Below are positions 1-6,731 of a stretch of 17,563 bases of DNA, piece after piece. Made by a program: the position numbers and the translations under genes. The stretch covers positions 1 to 17,563 of the forward strand of contig JAEYHP010000172.1 in assembly GCA_023409435.1 (NCBI GenBank), in the 5' to 3' direction. The notes below the pieces were generated by a model. The model was not told the origin of the DNA. It did not search any database and worked only from the letters and a program-made list of their open reading frames with translations. The number at the start of each line of letters is the position of its first letter. Position 1 is the stretch's first letter. Origin of the DNA: Bacillota bacterium (GTDB lineage: Bacteria > Bacillota > Clostridia > Christensenellales > CAG-138).

Positions 1-116
1 TGCGCGGGCGCGGCAGGTACTGCTACAGGGAAAGCGTACGCGCGGAAGCGGAGGTTTTTTTGCGTGCGGAACTTGCGGAGCACCTTGCCGGAATTCCTAT
101 TTTGTATGTGGTTTAG
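1..116 (+). CDS. 3' end of a gene resembling spore photoproduct lyase (partial)
   Basis: Only the last 37 codons are in the window, ending in TAG at 114-116. The tail contains GRGRYCYRES, then an amphipathic helix (EAEVFLRAELAEHL), and ends in IPILYVV. From memory, the C-terminus of spore photoproduct lyases (radical SAM enzymes that reverse thymine dimers in germinating spores) has this form: a G-K-Y/R-Y segment, a charged helix, then a final '...a-x-I-x-Y' strand. The family call rests on that short match alone; the catalytic cysteines and Cx3Cx2C motif lie outside the window. The other two forward frames also run open here, but this frame gives the most protein-like composition. The start is not visible. 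Confidence 0.4.
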   Translation, partial: RGRGRYCYRESVRAEAEVFLRAELAEHLAGIPILYVV

Positions 117-214
117 TTGGTAGAACAGCCCAAATTGCCTGAAAGCTTTGGAAAGCCTTAATCCATTGTGTACGCGGGATGACATTTTAGAAATACCCTT
201 AATCAGTCATAAAA

Positions 215-251
215 CCTCCCGATAGTATAGGCAAAATGAACAAAAGGGAGG
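215..251 (+). promoter_or_regulatory. Possible Shine-Dalgarno-sequestering hairpin ahead of the six-repeat protein
   Basis: CCTCCC at 215-220 is the exact complement of GGGAGG at 246-251, which is the ribosome binding site of the ATG at 259 (spacing 7). Pairing would hide the site within a loop of about 25 nt. It is only a 6-bp stem, so it may be fortuitous. Confidence 0.3.
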
Positions 252-258
252 CAATAGT

Positions 259-1101
259 ATGGCATCGGTTTCGGGGATTGGCAGCACGATTTCACAACTG
301 TACTTGAACACGTTGGCATCCTCCGGCAGCCGGACAACGCTGAAAAATGGCGTACAGGCGAGTGTAGCTAGTTCACTGGGCACGCTGGTGGAAAACGGCA
401 CAATCACGGAGGAACAATACAAGGAGATAGCAAATGCGTTTGAGTCCGCGCTGCAGCCGCCTTCACTTCCGCCCAAGGGCGAACGGATGGAGAATGCCGT
501 GGCGAAGAAGCTGGAAGAACTATTGGAAGATGGATCGTTCAGTGAAGAAGCATCGAATACCGTGAGCATGGCACTGGATGATATTTTTTCACAGAGCCTT
601 GCGCCAAAAGAGAGGAAAGAAGCGGTTGAGACCGCGCTTTCAAAGCTTGTGGAGCAGGGGACCATTACCCAAGATCAAATGGATGAGCTAACCGCCGCCA
701 TGGAAGAGGACATGGCGCCCCCGCTGCCAAGGGGAGGGATTCCGCTGGAACTCCAGGACAGCCTGGACGCGCTTGTGGAGGAAGGTACGCTTACAGAAGA
801 ACAATGCGAAAGCATACTCACCCTTTTAGCGGAAGCAAAGGAAAATGGAACGCGCCCATCTTTAGAGAACCTTGTAGAAAACGGTACGATGACAAAAGAG
901 GAGAAATCGGCGGTGGAGAGCGCATTCCACAGCGCATACACGCTGACGCAGGCGCAAAAGGCCTATCATATGGCGGCTTCTTTTGATCCGCTCGAAAATC
1001 TGGTGAAGGATGGCGTCATTACTGAGAACATCAAGTCCGCCGTATACGAGGCTCTTTCTTATTATGGGACGGGCGCGTCGAGGATGAGCCTTTCCGTATA
1101 A
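259..1101 (+). CDS. Unrecognised six-repeat helical protein (280 aa)
   Basis: I do not recognise a named family for the full protein. It contains six copies of a roughly 24-residue unit of the form L-x-x-L-V-x-x-G-T-I-T-x-E-Q-x-x-x-I-x-x-A, starting near residues 40, 85, 128, 169, 202 and 245. The spacing is 45, 43, 41, 33 and 43 residues, and the linkers include proline-rich stretches (QPPSLPPKGE, APPLPRGG). The unit resembles the 'LV-x-x-G-x-I-T-x-E-Q' helix-turn-helix segment common in short Bacillota domains such as DUF2680 and SHOCT; that comparison is from memory. There is no signal peptide or membrane segment, and the protein is acidic, so it is probably a cytoplasmic or spore-internal helical repeat protein. 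The start is well supported: GGGAGG at 246-251, then ATG at 259. It appears to be a single-gene unit, with a convergent regulator gene downstream. Confidence 0.75.
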   Translation: MASVSGIGSTISQLYLNTLASSGSRTTLKNGVQASVASSLGTLVENGTITEEQYKEIANAFESALQPPSLPPKGERMENAVAKKLEELLEDGSFSEEASNTVSMALDDIFSQSLAPKERKEAVETALSKLVEQGTITQDQMDELTAAMEEDMAPPLPRGGIPLELQDSLDALVEEGTLTEEQCESILTLLAEAKENGTRPSLENLVENGTMTKEEKSAVESAFHSAYTLTQAQKAYHMAASFDPLENLVKDGVITENIKSAVYEALSYYGTGASRMSLSV

Positions 1102-1136
1102 CGTGGACCGGTCAAGGACAACTTACCAAACAAAAG

Positions 1137-1160
1137 CGGCCATTCTTACGGGAATGGCCG
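1137..1160. terminator. Hairpin terminator between convergent genes
   Basis: A perfect 9-bp stem, CGGCCATTC (1137-1145) with GAATGGCCG (1152-1160), has a 6-nt loop. On the minus strand it is followed by CTTTTGTTT, so it best fits termination of the AraC-family gene. It can also serve the plus-strand gene, where the tail TCTTGTTGG is weaker. Confidence 0.7.
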
Positions 1161-1176
1161 TCTTGTTGGCGGAGCG

Positions 1177-2046
1177 CTATTGCCTGCTGACCGGAATCCA
1201 GATTTCGCTTTTATAGTCCGGGCGGCTTGTATCCTTGCTTTCGTTCCACAATAATTCGGGCCCGCCGGCCAGCTGATACCCGGAAGTTAGGAACCATTCG
1301 GCATATATCTGCGCCCATACGTCCTGCAGGGCCTTGGGGAATGGGCCTATTGCGGTAAACACCGCCCAGGTCCCCGCGGAGACGGGTAAGACCTCCCACC
1401 GTTCCGGCACGCGTTTAGTGGTGGCTGTGCCGATATATTGGTCCAAAGTGGTACCCTCCGCCCTGCCCTCCGAAAAGTTGGCGGATACGCATAAAATGCC
1501 CCCTGGTTCCACATCCGAAAGTTTCTTGAGTTCCTCAAAATCCCGTTCGGTGAGTCTTGCCCACATGTCGTCCATTTGCGGGTTTACCCCTTCATAGATC
1601 AACGTGATCCGTTTTTTGATACCCGCGACTTGGAACGCGTCCTTTTCTACAATGCGATACTGCATGTCATGTCCTCCTTTGATTGTCAGTTGAAACGTCA
1701 TGGGCGGGAACGTCTTTACTGCCGTGCCGCTTTTTCGCGCCTGTGTCGGCGTAACGCCATGAAACGCACGGAACGCCCTTGAAAAAGAGTCCGGCGAATC
1801 GTACCCGTATTGCATGGCAAGGTCGATCACCTTGACGCCTCTCGTTTGCAGCGCAAGCGCCGCAAGGGAAAGCCTTCTGCAGCGGACATACTCGCTCAGC
1901 GGGAACCCGGCAAGAAAAGAAAACATCCGCTTCAGGTGGTATTCCGAACAGCAGGCGATGCTTGCTGTCCGTTGAACATCGATTTCTTCCGCCAAATGCT
2001 CCTCAATATAACGCATCGCAAGATTCAAGCGTTTGAGCGCGTCCAT
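1177..2046 (-). CDS. AraC-family regulator with GyrI-like effector-binding domain
   Basis: A transcription regulator of about 289 residues. The N-terminal part (residues 1-110) holds two helix-turn-helix motifs of the AraC type, with signatures such as EYHLKRMFSFLAGFPLSEYV and YGYDSPDSFSRAFRAFHGVTP. The C-terminal part (from about MQYRIVEKDAFQVAGIKKRI) is a GyrI-like/AraC_E_bind small-molecule domain ending in the typical ELLWNE and SEIWIPV strands. This architecture is that of the Rob/SoxS-like group of effector-binding activators. I take ATG at 2046 as the start because AAAGGA lies about 10 nt upstream and MDALKRLNLAMRYIEEHL is a normal AraC N-terminus; a TTG at 2082 would add 12 residues but lacks a ribosome site. 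It is divergent from the TspO-like gene, which is a plausible target. The ligand is unknown. Confidence 0.9.
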   Translation of the reverse strand: MDALKRLNLAMRYIEEHLAEEIDVQRTASIACCSEYHLKRMFSFLAGFPLSEYVRCRRLSLAALALQTRGVKVIDLAMQYGYDSPDSFSRAFRAFHGVTPTQARKSGTAVKTFPPMTFQLTIKGGHDMQYRIVEKDAFQVAGIKKRITLIYEGVNPQMDDMWARLTERDFEELKKLSDVEPGGILCVSANFSEGRAEGTTLDQYIGTATTKRVPERWEVLPVSAGTWAVFTAIGPFPKALQDVWAQIYAEWFLTSGYQLAGGPELLWNESKDTSRPDYKSEIWIPVSRQ

Positions 2047-2097
2047 GCTGCCCACATCCTTTCTTTTTCTGAATTGTATCAAATTCCATACGGCGCT

Positions 2098-2128
2098 GCC
2101 CGGCTTTTCCGGGCGCGGTTTTGCCGGG
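2098..2128. other. Alternative-pairing GC hairpins in the divergent intergenic region
   Basis: GCCCGG (2098-2103) pairs with CCGGGC (2109-2114) around a CTTTT loop. The overlapping CCCGGC (2099-2104) can instead pair with GCCGGG (2123-2128). The two folds exclude each other. The site lies 52 nt or more upstream of the AraC-family start and could be a leader structure or regulator-binding dyad. No function is demonstrated. Confidence 0.35.
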
Positions 2129-2247
2129 TCGTCCCTTTCATTTTACGGTGGTATAGCCGCTACGGGGATTGTTCCCCATGTATACCCCACACAGCCCCGG
2201 AATATACTTGATTTGGATGCGCCCGCAGGCGTAAGAGGAGGATGACC

Positions 2248-3060
2248 ATGGAAGCCATACAGCAGCTGAAAAAGAACATGGAACAGCAGCCCTGCCTGGT
2301 CGCGGCGGCCGCATATGCCGCAATGGTTGCGGCATATATTTTTTCAGATGCGCTGCCCGTAAACGGCATGACGAATGCCGAGGTTTCCGCCCGCAACCAA
2401 ACGCTCCTTACCCCTGCGCCGGGGACATTTCTGATGTGGTTCGCCATCTGGGCGCTGCTGCTGCTCTATACGCTCTACCAGCTGGGCATATTCCAGTGGG
2501 GGGAGGGAAGGGGCCCGTGCGCTACGGACTTAACAAAAGCCATAGCCCCGCTTTTTACGCTTTCCTCCGTATGTGTCGCGCTCTGGACCGTCGCCTGGCA
2601 CTACGAGCTGATATTGGTCTGCTTCACGCTGATGGCAGCGCTTTTGTACTGCCTGTTTCGCATTATGCACATACTCCGTAGGGAACGGCTGTGCATGAAG
2701 GAACGGCTGTTTGCATACATCCCGTTTTCGGCATTCCTGGCATGGGCAGTTTTAGTAACCATGGTCGATTTTGCGGCGCTGCTTGCAAGCCTCCACTGGG
2801 ATGGCTGGGGGATGGCGCTTCCTATGTGGGCGGTTATCGCGCTTTTATTTGGTGCGGCGCTTTCCATATTTTTAATGTTCCGCTTCAGGTCCGCGGTGAT
2901 CGGCTTCGTATGCGCCTGGGGATATGGCGGCATACTCGTTGCCCATGCGTCGTCGGAAATCTGGAATGGCGCATATCCGCTCGTTATCATGGCGCTTATC
3001 GTCTGCCTTATCGCGCTGCTGTTCTCGTTTGCCATCCGGATCTATCAAAAGAAGGCTTAA
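2248..3060 (+). CDS. TspO/MBR-related multi-pass membrane protein (tryptophan-rich sensory protein type)
   Basis: A 270-residue integral membrane protein with about eight hydrophobic segments. Near the N-terminus, after the first segment, it carries ALPVNGMTNAEVS followed by TLLTPAPGTFLMWFAIWALL. This is the typical 'aLPlNG-x-T-x-x-E-i-s ... f-t-P-a-g-x-x-F-x-i-W' opening of the larger TspO-related proteins annotated as tryptophan-rich sensory protein. Classical TspO has five helices and about 160 residues, so this is the extended form. The ligand and role are unknown; porphyrins bind classical TspO. Two in-frame ATGs occur at 2242 and 2248. AGGAGG (2236-2241) directly abuts the first and is 6 nt from the second, so 2248 is preferred. 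It is divergent from the AraC-family gene and has no downstream operon partner. Confidence 0.7.
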   Translation: MEAIQQLKKNMEQQPCLVAAAAYAAMVAAYIFSDALPVNGMTNAEVSARNQTLLTPAPGTFLMWFAIWALLLLYTLYQLGIFQWGEGRGPCATDLTKAIAPLFTLSSVCVALWTVAWHYELILVCFTLMAALLYCLFRIMHILRRERLCMKERLFAYIPFSAFLAWAVLVTMVDFAALLASLHWDGWGMALPMWAVIALLFGAALSIFLMFRFRSAVIGFVCAWGYGGILVAHASSEIWNGAYPLVIMALIVCLIALLFSFAIRIYQKKA

Positions 3061-3074
3061 TATAGAGCGCTGCC

Positions 3075-3126
3075 TCAGACTATCACTAAATCCTTTTTCA
3101 GAGGCTTTGCCCCCGAGCCTTCACAG
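3075..3126 (+). repeat. 52-bp intergenic repeat, copy 1 (second copy at 12505-12556)
   Basis: The segment begins TCAGACTATCA and ends CACAG. It matches 12505-12556 at roughly 80% of positions by eye without gaps. Both copies begin shortly after the stop codon of a plus-strand membrane-protein gene (15 and 29 nt), so both would lie in a 3' untranslated region. Confidence 0.65.
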
Positions 3127-3275
3127 TCCGCAATGGTCGCGCTACGTTGCGGCTAAAGCCGCATTCTTGCGCTCCCTTATTCACTGGACTTACGCTGTGG
3201 CAGAGCAAGCGAGGGCCAAGCCCAATGGGCAAGGAGTACCCCCCGATAGCGGCGGGACGACCATTGCAAACTGTG
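3122..3275. repeat. Inverted repeat pair enclosing about 118 bp
   Basis: CACAGTCCGCAATGGTCG (3122-3139) matches the reverse complement of CGACCATTGCAAACTGTG (3258-3275) at 16 of 18 positions. The pair could close a large stem or mark the ends of a small palindromic element. The right arm recurs exactly at 13439-13456, but no left arm is seen near that copy. Confidence 0.6.
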
Positions 3276-3308
3276 GGTCCGCCAGGCAGGACCCTCAACG
3301 TATCCCTT
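3193..3308 (+). repeat. About 115-bp intergenic repeat, copy 1 (second copy at 13376-13490)
   Basis: This copy shares long blocks with 13376-13490, for example GCGAGGGCCAAGCCCAATG and CGACCATTGCAAACTGTGGG, interrupted by indels of 4, 1 and a few bases. It ends in a hairpin, GGGTCC/GGACCC around 3274-3293. The indels are not multiples of three, so conservation is of DNA or RNA rather than peptide. No coding function is proposed. The rest of the gap 3061-3643 holds the associated repeats, a possible promoter and a terminator. Confidence 0.75.
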
Positions 3309-3401
3309 TGTTGATACTTTGCCGGCATAAATTGCTGTCTTTTCGTGTTGGAATTTTTACATTTTGAACGAAATTTGAGACTAGTAATAATTGGATGTCG
3401 A

Positions 3402-3410
3402 TGATACAAT
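3402..3410 (+). promoter_or_regulatory. Possible extended -10 promoter upstream of the GGDEF operon
   Basis: TG-A-TACAAT (3402-3410) fits the extended -10 form TGnTATAAT with one mismatch. There is no good -35. Transcription would begin near 3417, giving a leader that starts with GCACGA and reaches the terminator at 3457-3493. Confidence 0.4.
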
Positions 3411-3456
3411 AAAAAAGCACGAAGCAAAACCAATATATCGTGAAGCGCTATAAAGT

Positions 3457-3493
3457 GCCTGCCGTTCCCGCCTGATAACGGCGGGCTGTTTTT
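3457..3493 (+). terminator. Rho-independent terminator or attenuator upstream of the GGDEF operon
   Basis: GCCTGCCG (3457-3464) pairs with CGGCGGGC (3479-3486) with one G-U, followed by TGTTTTT. Shorter alternatives within the same segment are CCCGCC/GGCGGG and GCCGTT/AACGGC, which exclude one another. It lies about 150 nt before the preferred GTG start at 3644 and just after a possible promoter, so it may act as an attenuator. A plain terminator of upstream transcription is the simpler reading. Confidence 0.6.
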
Positions 3494-3643
3494 ACCATAT
3501 GGCGCCTGGGGCTGCTGCGCGAAAAAGCGGCCTCCGGCGGCATGGGAACAAGGCCGGATGGTGATAGCCCTGCTGCGGCAATCGCTTTCAAGCCTCGGTT
3601 TGCGGCCTGGACAAGCTTAGTGGAACGAACGGGAGCGAAACGG

Positions 3644-4726
3644 GTGGAAGGCCAGGTACGGCGAGTAGAAGTAAATGAAGCGCTGGTCCGTTTCAACGCA
3701 AAGCGTATGGCGCTCATTGCGGGCCTTGCTTTAGCGTTCCAGGCGGTCAACGCCTTCACCGGCAAGCTTTTGTTAAGCGTACAGCTTATCGCGGGATCCG
3801 CGCTGCTGGCTTTCGCTTCCGTGATCTACCTCGTGCTTTATTTGCGTGTAAAAAGGGCCAATAAAGCGCGCCCACACGCCCTGCGCAGACTTTATCGGAT
3901 ATACGGCGTCGCGTTCGCGCTGTGTATGCTGCCGTTTTTTATAAGGGACGCGGGGCTTGGCGTACCCATGAACAGCATCCTGTTTTATGCGGTGTTCACG
4001 GTTGCGCCGCTGTTTCCCTTTCAGGAAAAAAAAGCGCCCTTTTTCCTTATGGCGCTCTACCCCGTACTGGCGGCGGCGCTTTGTACGCAAGACTGGCTGT
4101 ACGTTGCAAGCATTGCGGGCTTGGGGGCGGCAGGCGCGGTGCTTTCCTGTTCCCTGCACAGCGGGTATTCCGATATCATCTCTTCGCTTCGTATCGAAAG
4201 CGATACGGATGATCTCACAAAGCTGTTCAACCGGAAAGCCGGGTTTTTTCGCATGCACGCGTTAATTGCGCTGTGCAGGCGTATGGGGCGGCCGGCCGCC
4301 GCCTTTTATATCGATATCGACTGCTTTAAAAGCTACAACGATACGTTCGGCCACCCGGCGGGCGACCATGCGATTTTGGAAGTAACCGCGTGCATGCGGC
4401 GCTGCTTTGCGCGTGAAACGGATGTATTGGTAAGGTTGGGCGGCGAGGAATTTGCGGCGTTCATTCCGGTCGCCAATGCGAACGCGGCGGTCATGATGGC
4501 CAAGCGCCTGATTCGCATGGTTTCGGATCTGGGTATGAAGGCGGGCAAAGGCGCAAACGCGAACGTGGTGACGGTGAGTATCGGCGTCGCCGTCATGGAG
4601 GGCAAAGCCATGCGCCGCGTCACCCTGCAGGCCCTGATCGATGAAGCCGACAAGCAGCTTTATATCGCAAAGACGTCCGGGCGGAATTGTATTGCGCACG
4701 GCGGGAAGATCGTTTACAGGAATTGA
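3644..4726 (+). CDS. Membrane-anchored GGDEF protein, predicted diguanylate cyclase (first of tandem pair)
   Basis: Predicted to make cyclic di-GMP from two GTP at the inner face of the membrane. The N-terminal half has about five hydrophobic segments after a short cytoplasmic leader. The C-terminal GGDEF domain begins DDLTKLFNRKAGF and has the active-site loop RLGGEEF (GGEEF near residue 266, which is an active variant), preceded by RETD five residues upstream, the RxxD product-inhibition site. An ATG at 3542 opens the same frame but has no ribosome site and would add a non-membrane-like stretch. GTG at 3644 has GGGAG at 3631-3635 with 8-nt spacing, giving 360 residues, and is preferred. The next gene starts 37 nt downstream and is of the same class, so the two probably form an operon. 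The membrane half is not a sensor domain I recognise. Confidence 0.85.
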   Translation: MEGQVRRVEVNEALVRFNAKRMALIAGLALAFQAVNAFTGKLLLSVQLIAGSALLAFASVIYLVLYLRVKRANKARPHALRRLYRIYGVAFALCMLPFFIRDAGLGVPMNSILFYAVFTVAPLFPFQEKKAPFFLMALYPVLAAALCTQDWLYVASIAGLGAAGAVLSCSLHSGYSDIISSLRIESDTDDLTKLFNRKAGFFRMHALIALCRRMGRPAAAFYIDIDCFKSYNDTFGHPAGDHAILEVTACMRRCFARETDVLVRLGGEEFAAFIPVANANAAVMMAKRLIRMVSDLGMKAGKGANANVVTVSIGVAVMEGKAMRRVTLQALIDEADKQLYIAKTSGRNCIAHGGKIVYRN

Positions 4727-4763
4727 ACATGGACGGGGCTTTAGGGCCATTGACGGAGCAATA

Positions 4764-6302
4764 ATGTTCTGGAGAAAACCGAGCGAAAAGAATAATGCCA
4801 CAATCGTGGTACTGATCATGGGCCTATTATGGTGCATGGCAATGCTCGTTTTCATGGGTGCTGTTCGCATACAGTTTGAGGGCCAGATGATGCGCCGCCT
4901 CGATACTACAAAAGAGCGGTGCGCGGATATGGTGGAGCAAGAGCTTTTTGTATCCCCGGGGGTTTTCGGCCATCCCTTAAGCGGAACAGACGTCAGCGGC
5001 AGCCATTGGCTCCTTTTGGACGAAAGCCGCCATCCCCTGGCGGCCGGGGAAGACCTTTCCTGGTGGATGGAGCGCGGGCTTCTGAACGCGGACGGCTCAT
5101 TGCAGGCAGCGCTGGAAGAACGGCTCTCTGCAGCGGGCCCAGGCGGGCTTACGGCGGCATCCATACAGACCGGCGCGCATGAAAACTATGTTGCCTCCGC
5201 TCCGCTTTCCTTGGGCGGGTTTCATCTGCTGTATGCGGGGGACCCGGCCCAGATGGAAGAGGGATACCGCTTTTTAATGAACAATTTTTTGCTGATGGGC
5301 CTTATCATGCTGGGCGTGTTTGCGTTGGGGCTCACCCTGCTGTTTGTTTGGCGCGGGCGGGACCGCCGCAACGTGAAGGAAGAAAAGGACAGGCTTGCCT
5401 GGCTGGAAGAACGCTACCGCATCATTGCACGCGAATCCGAGGACGTCATATTTGAAATCTCCCTGAAGGATAAATGGATTGAGGCCAACGAAAACCTCCG
5501 CAAGCTTTTTGGTTACAATGTGGTGAAGTGGAACAAGGAACTGAAAAAGCAGGTGCATCCGGACGATCTCGAGAAGTTCGAAGCCATATATCGGGATTTA
5601 AAATCGGGCAAGCGCACCATGAAGGACGATCTGCGCCTGAAGCGGGCGGACGGCAGCTATATCTGGTGCAGGGTGCTGATCGCCGTGCTTTTGGATTCGG
5701 GCGGAAAGCCGGTACGGGTGCTGGGAAAAATCACGAATATCGATACGCAGAAGCGCGAGGCAGCCTGGCTGCTCCAAAAAGCGCAGCAGGATTCGCTGAC
5801 CAACCTTTATAACAACGAGACCACCAAGTATATGGTTAACCGTTATCTGGCCTCCGAAGGCGCGGACGGCACGCACGGCCTGATACTTATCGACGTGGAT
5901 GATTTTAAAAGCGTCAACGATACGCGCGGCCACCTCTTTGGGGACGCCGTGCTCACGACGGCCGCGGGAAGGCTCAAGGCGCTGTTCCGCTCCACGGATA
6001 TCCTGGGGCGCATGGGCGGGGATGAGTTCATGGTATTTTTGAAGAATGTCAGCGACAGGCCCCAACTGGAGGCGCAGGCGCGAAGCATATTGGAGGCCTT
6101 CCGTACCAGCGGGGACGCGGAAAACGAGATTACCTGCTCGATTGGCGCCGCGCTCTATTCGGAGGACGGCAATACGGTGGACGAGCTCTTTAAACACGCG
6201 GATATCGCGCTCTACCGCTCCAAGAAGGTCGGCAAGAACCGGTATTCGGTGTATGACCCCGCCATTGACGCGGGCAGCGGGGAGCATGGGGATCGGGTAT
6301 AA
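4764..6302 (+). CDS. Membrane PAS-GGDEF protein, predicted diguanylate cyclase (second of tandem pair)
   Basis: A 512-residue predicted cyclic di-GMP synthase. In order it shows a transmembrane segment (about residues 10-33), an extracytoplasmic region of about 135 residues with no recognised fold, a second transmembrane segment (about 170-196), a PAS domain (about 215-335, with WIEANENLRKLFGY and the PAC-like RLKRADGSYIWCRV), and a GGDEF domain. The active site is RMGGDEF (GGDEF at 418-422), with RSTD five residues upstream as the inhibitory RxxD site. ATG at 4764 has GGAG at 4755-4758. Earlier in-frame codons from 4641 overlap the upstream gene and are rejected. The extracytoplasmic and PAS modules suggest it senses an external and an internal cue and feeds the same second-messenger pool as its neighbour. 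Confidence 0.9.
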   Translation: MFWRKPSEKNNATIVVLIMGLLWCMAMLVFMGAVRIQFEGQMMRRLDTTKERCADMVEQELFVSPGVFGHPLSGTDVSGSHWLLLDESRHPLAAGEDLSWWMERGLLNADGSLQAALEERLSAAGPGGLTAASIQTGAHENYVASAPLSLGGFHLLYAGDPAQMEEGYRFLMNNFLLMGLIMLGVFALGLTLLFVWRGRDRRNVKEEKDRLAWLEERYRIIARESEDVIFEISLKDKWIEANENLRKLFGYNVVKWNKELKKQVHPDDLEKFEAIYRDLKSGKRTMKDDLRLKRADGSYIWCRVLIAVLLDSGGKPVRVLGKITNIDTQKREAAWLLQKAQQDSLTNLYNNETTKYMVNRYLASEGADGTHGLILIDVDDFKSVNDTRGHLFGDAVLTTAAGRLKALFRSTDILGRMGGDEFMVFLKNVSDRPQLEAQARSILEAFRTSGDAENEITCSIGAALYSEDGNTVDELFKHADIALYRSKKVGKNRYSVYDPAIDAGSGEHGDRV

Positions 6303-6393
6303 AAGTGGCTGATGGTCCTGTGGTCTTTAACCATTACTTTTTACAGAAGGAATAATAGAGAACAATTCTCAGGAGTGCCACCGCTGAAAAGGG

Positions 6394-6402
6394 TGATATA
6401 CT
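6394..6402 (+). promoter_or_regulatory. Possible extended -10 promoter
   Basis: TG-A-TATACT (6394-6402) matches the extended -10 consensus with one mismatch; no clear -35 is present. A transcript from here would meet the hairpin at 6430-6457 before the gene at 6487. The rest of the 6303-6486 gap shows only a small GAGAA/TTCTC hairpin. Confidence 0.35.
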
Positions 6403-6429
6403 ACTAACATACAGATATTGTGAGCAAAG

Positions 6430-6457
6430 GCGCAGGGAATTCCCTGTGCTTTTTGTT
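6430..6457 (+). terminator. Rho-independent terminator
   Basis: GCGCAGGG (6430-6437) pairs with CCCTGTGC (6442-6449) around an AATT loop, with one G-U, followed by TTTTTGTT. It most simply ends the GGDEF operon. Confidence 0.75.
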
Positions 6458-6486
6458 CGCGGCGAAAATGGAAGGAGTTTAGGAAT

Positions 6487-6702
6487 ATGGCGCGCTATGT
6501 ATTAGGGCAAAAGGTGCCGGACGAATTCAATACGGTGAGTAAGGTAAAGGAGCAGCAGCGGAAGCTGGGGGTGAAAGCAGACGGAGTATGGGGGCCAGAA
6601 ACACGGGCTGCGTATGAGACGAGTCTGCAAGCCACACAGTATGCCGGACGCGGGCAGTATGGGAAAATCCTCGGTCTGGTTGAGCCGCATTTTCCAGTGT
6701 AA
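6487..6702 (+). CDS. Peptidoglycan-binding domain fragment (N-terminal part of a split gene)
   Basis: 71 codons with AAGGAG 9 nt before the ATG. Residues about 17-45 (VKEQQRKLGVKADGVWGPET) are the core of a PG_binding_1-type cell-wall binding domain, with the usual 'lG-x-x-x-D-G-x-x-G-x-x-T' pattern. The frame ends at TAA 6700-6702. The next frame, which is open from 6684, carries a lysozyme-like domain with no usable start. Adding one T to the TTTT run at 6690-6693 fuses both into a single 334-residue frame reading ...VEPHFSSVSQYAAHI.... I infer that this is the 5' part of a frameshifted wall hydrolase. It could instead be a sequencing error or a genuine short protein. Confidence 0.7.
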   Translation: MARYVLGQKVPDEFNTVSKVKEQQRKLGVKADGVWGPETRAAYETSLQATQYAGRGQYGKILGLVEPHFPV

Positions 6703-6731
6703 GCCAATATGCTGCCCACATTTCCCCTACG

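Noticed and set aside
2047..2082. TTG start adding 12 residues to the AraC-family regulator
   Set aside because: It lacks a ribosome site, and the ATG at 2046 gives the usual family N-terminus.
3098..3433. Small minus-strand protein in the repeat gap
   Set aside because: It lies across the noncoding repeats. The peptide shared with 13312-13593 goes out of frame after a one-base indel, so it is not under protein-level selection.
3411..3493. Cyclic di-GMP-I (GEMM) riboswitch before the GGDEF operon
   Set aside because: A GCAAA string is present, but the conserved two-helix core with the GNRA loop and receptor is not.
5598..6287. Minus-strand ORF opposite the PAS-GGDEF gene
   Set aside because: A shadow of GC-rich codons; no domain is recognisable and no ribosome site is present.
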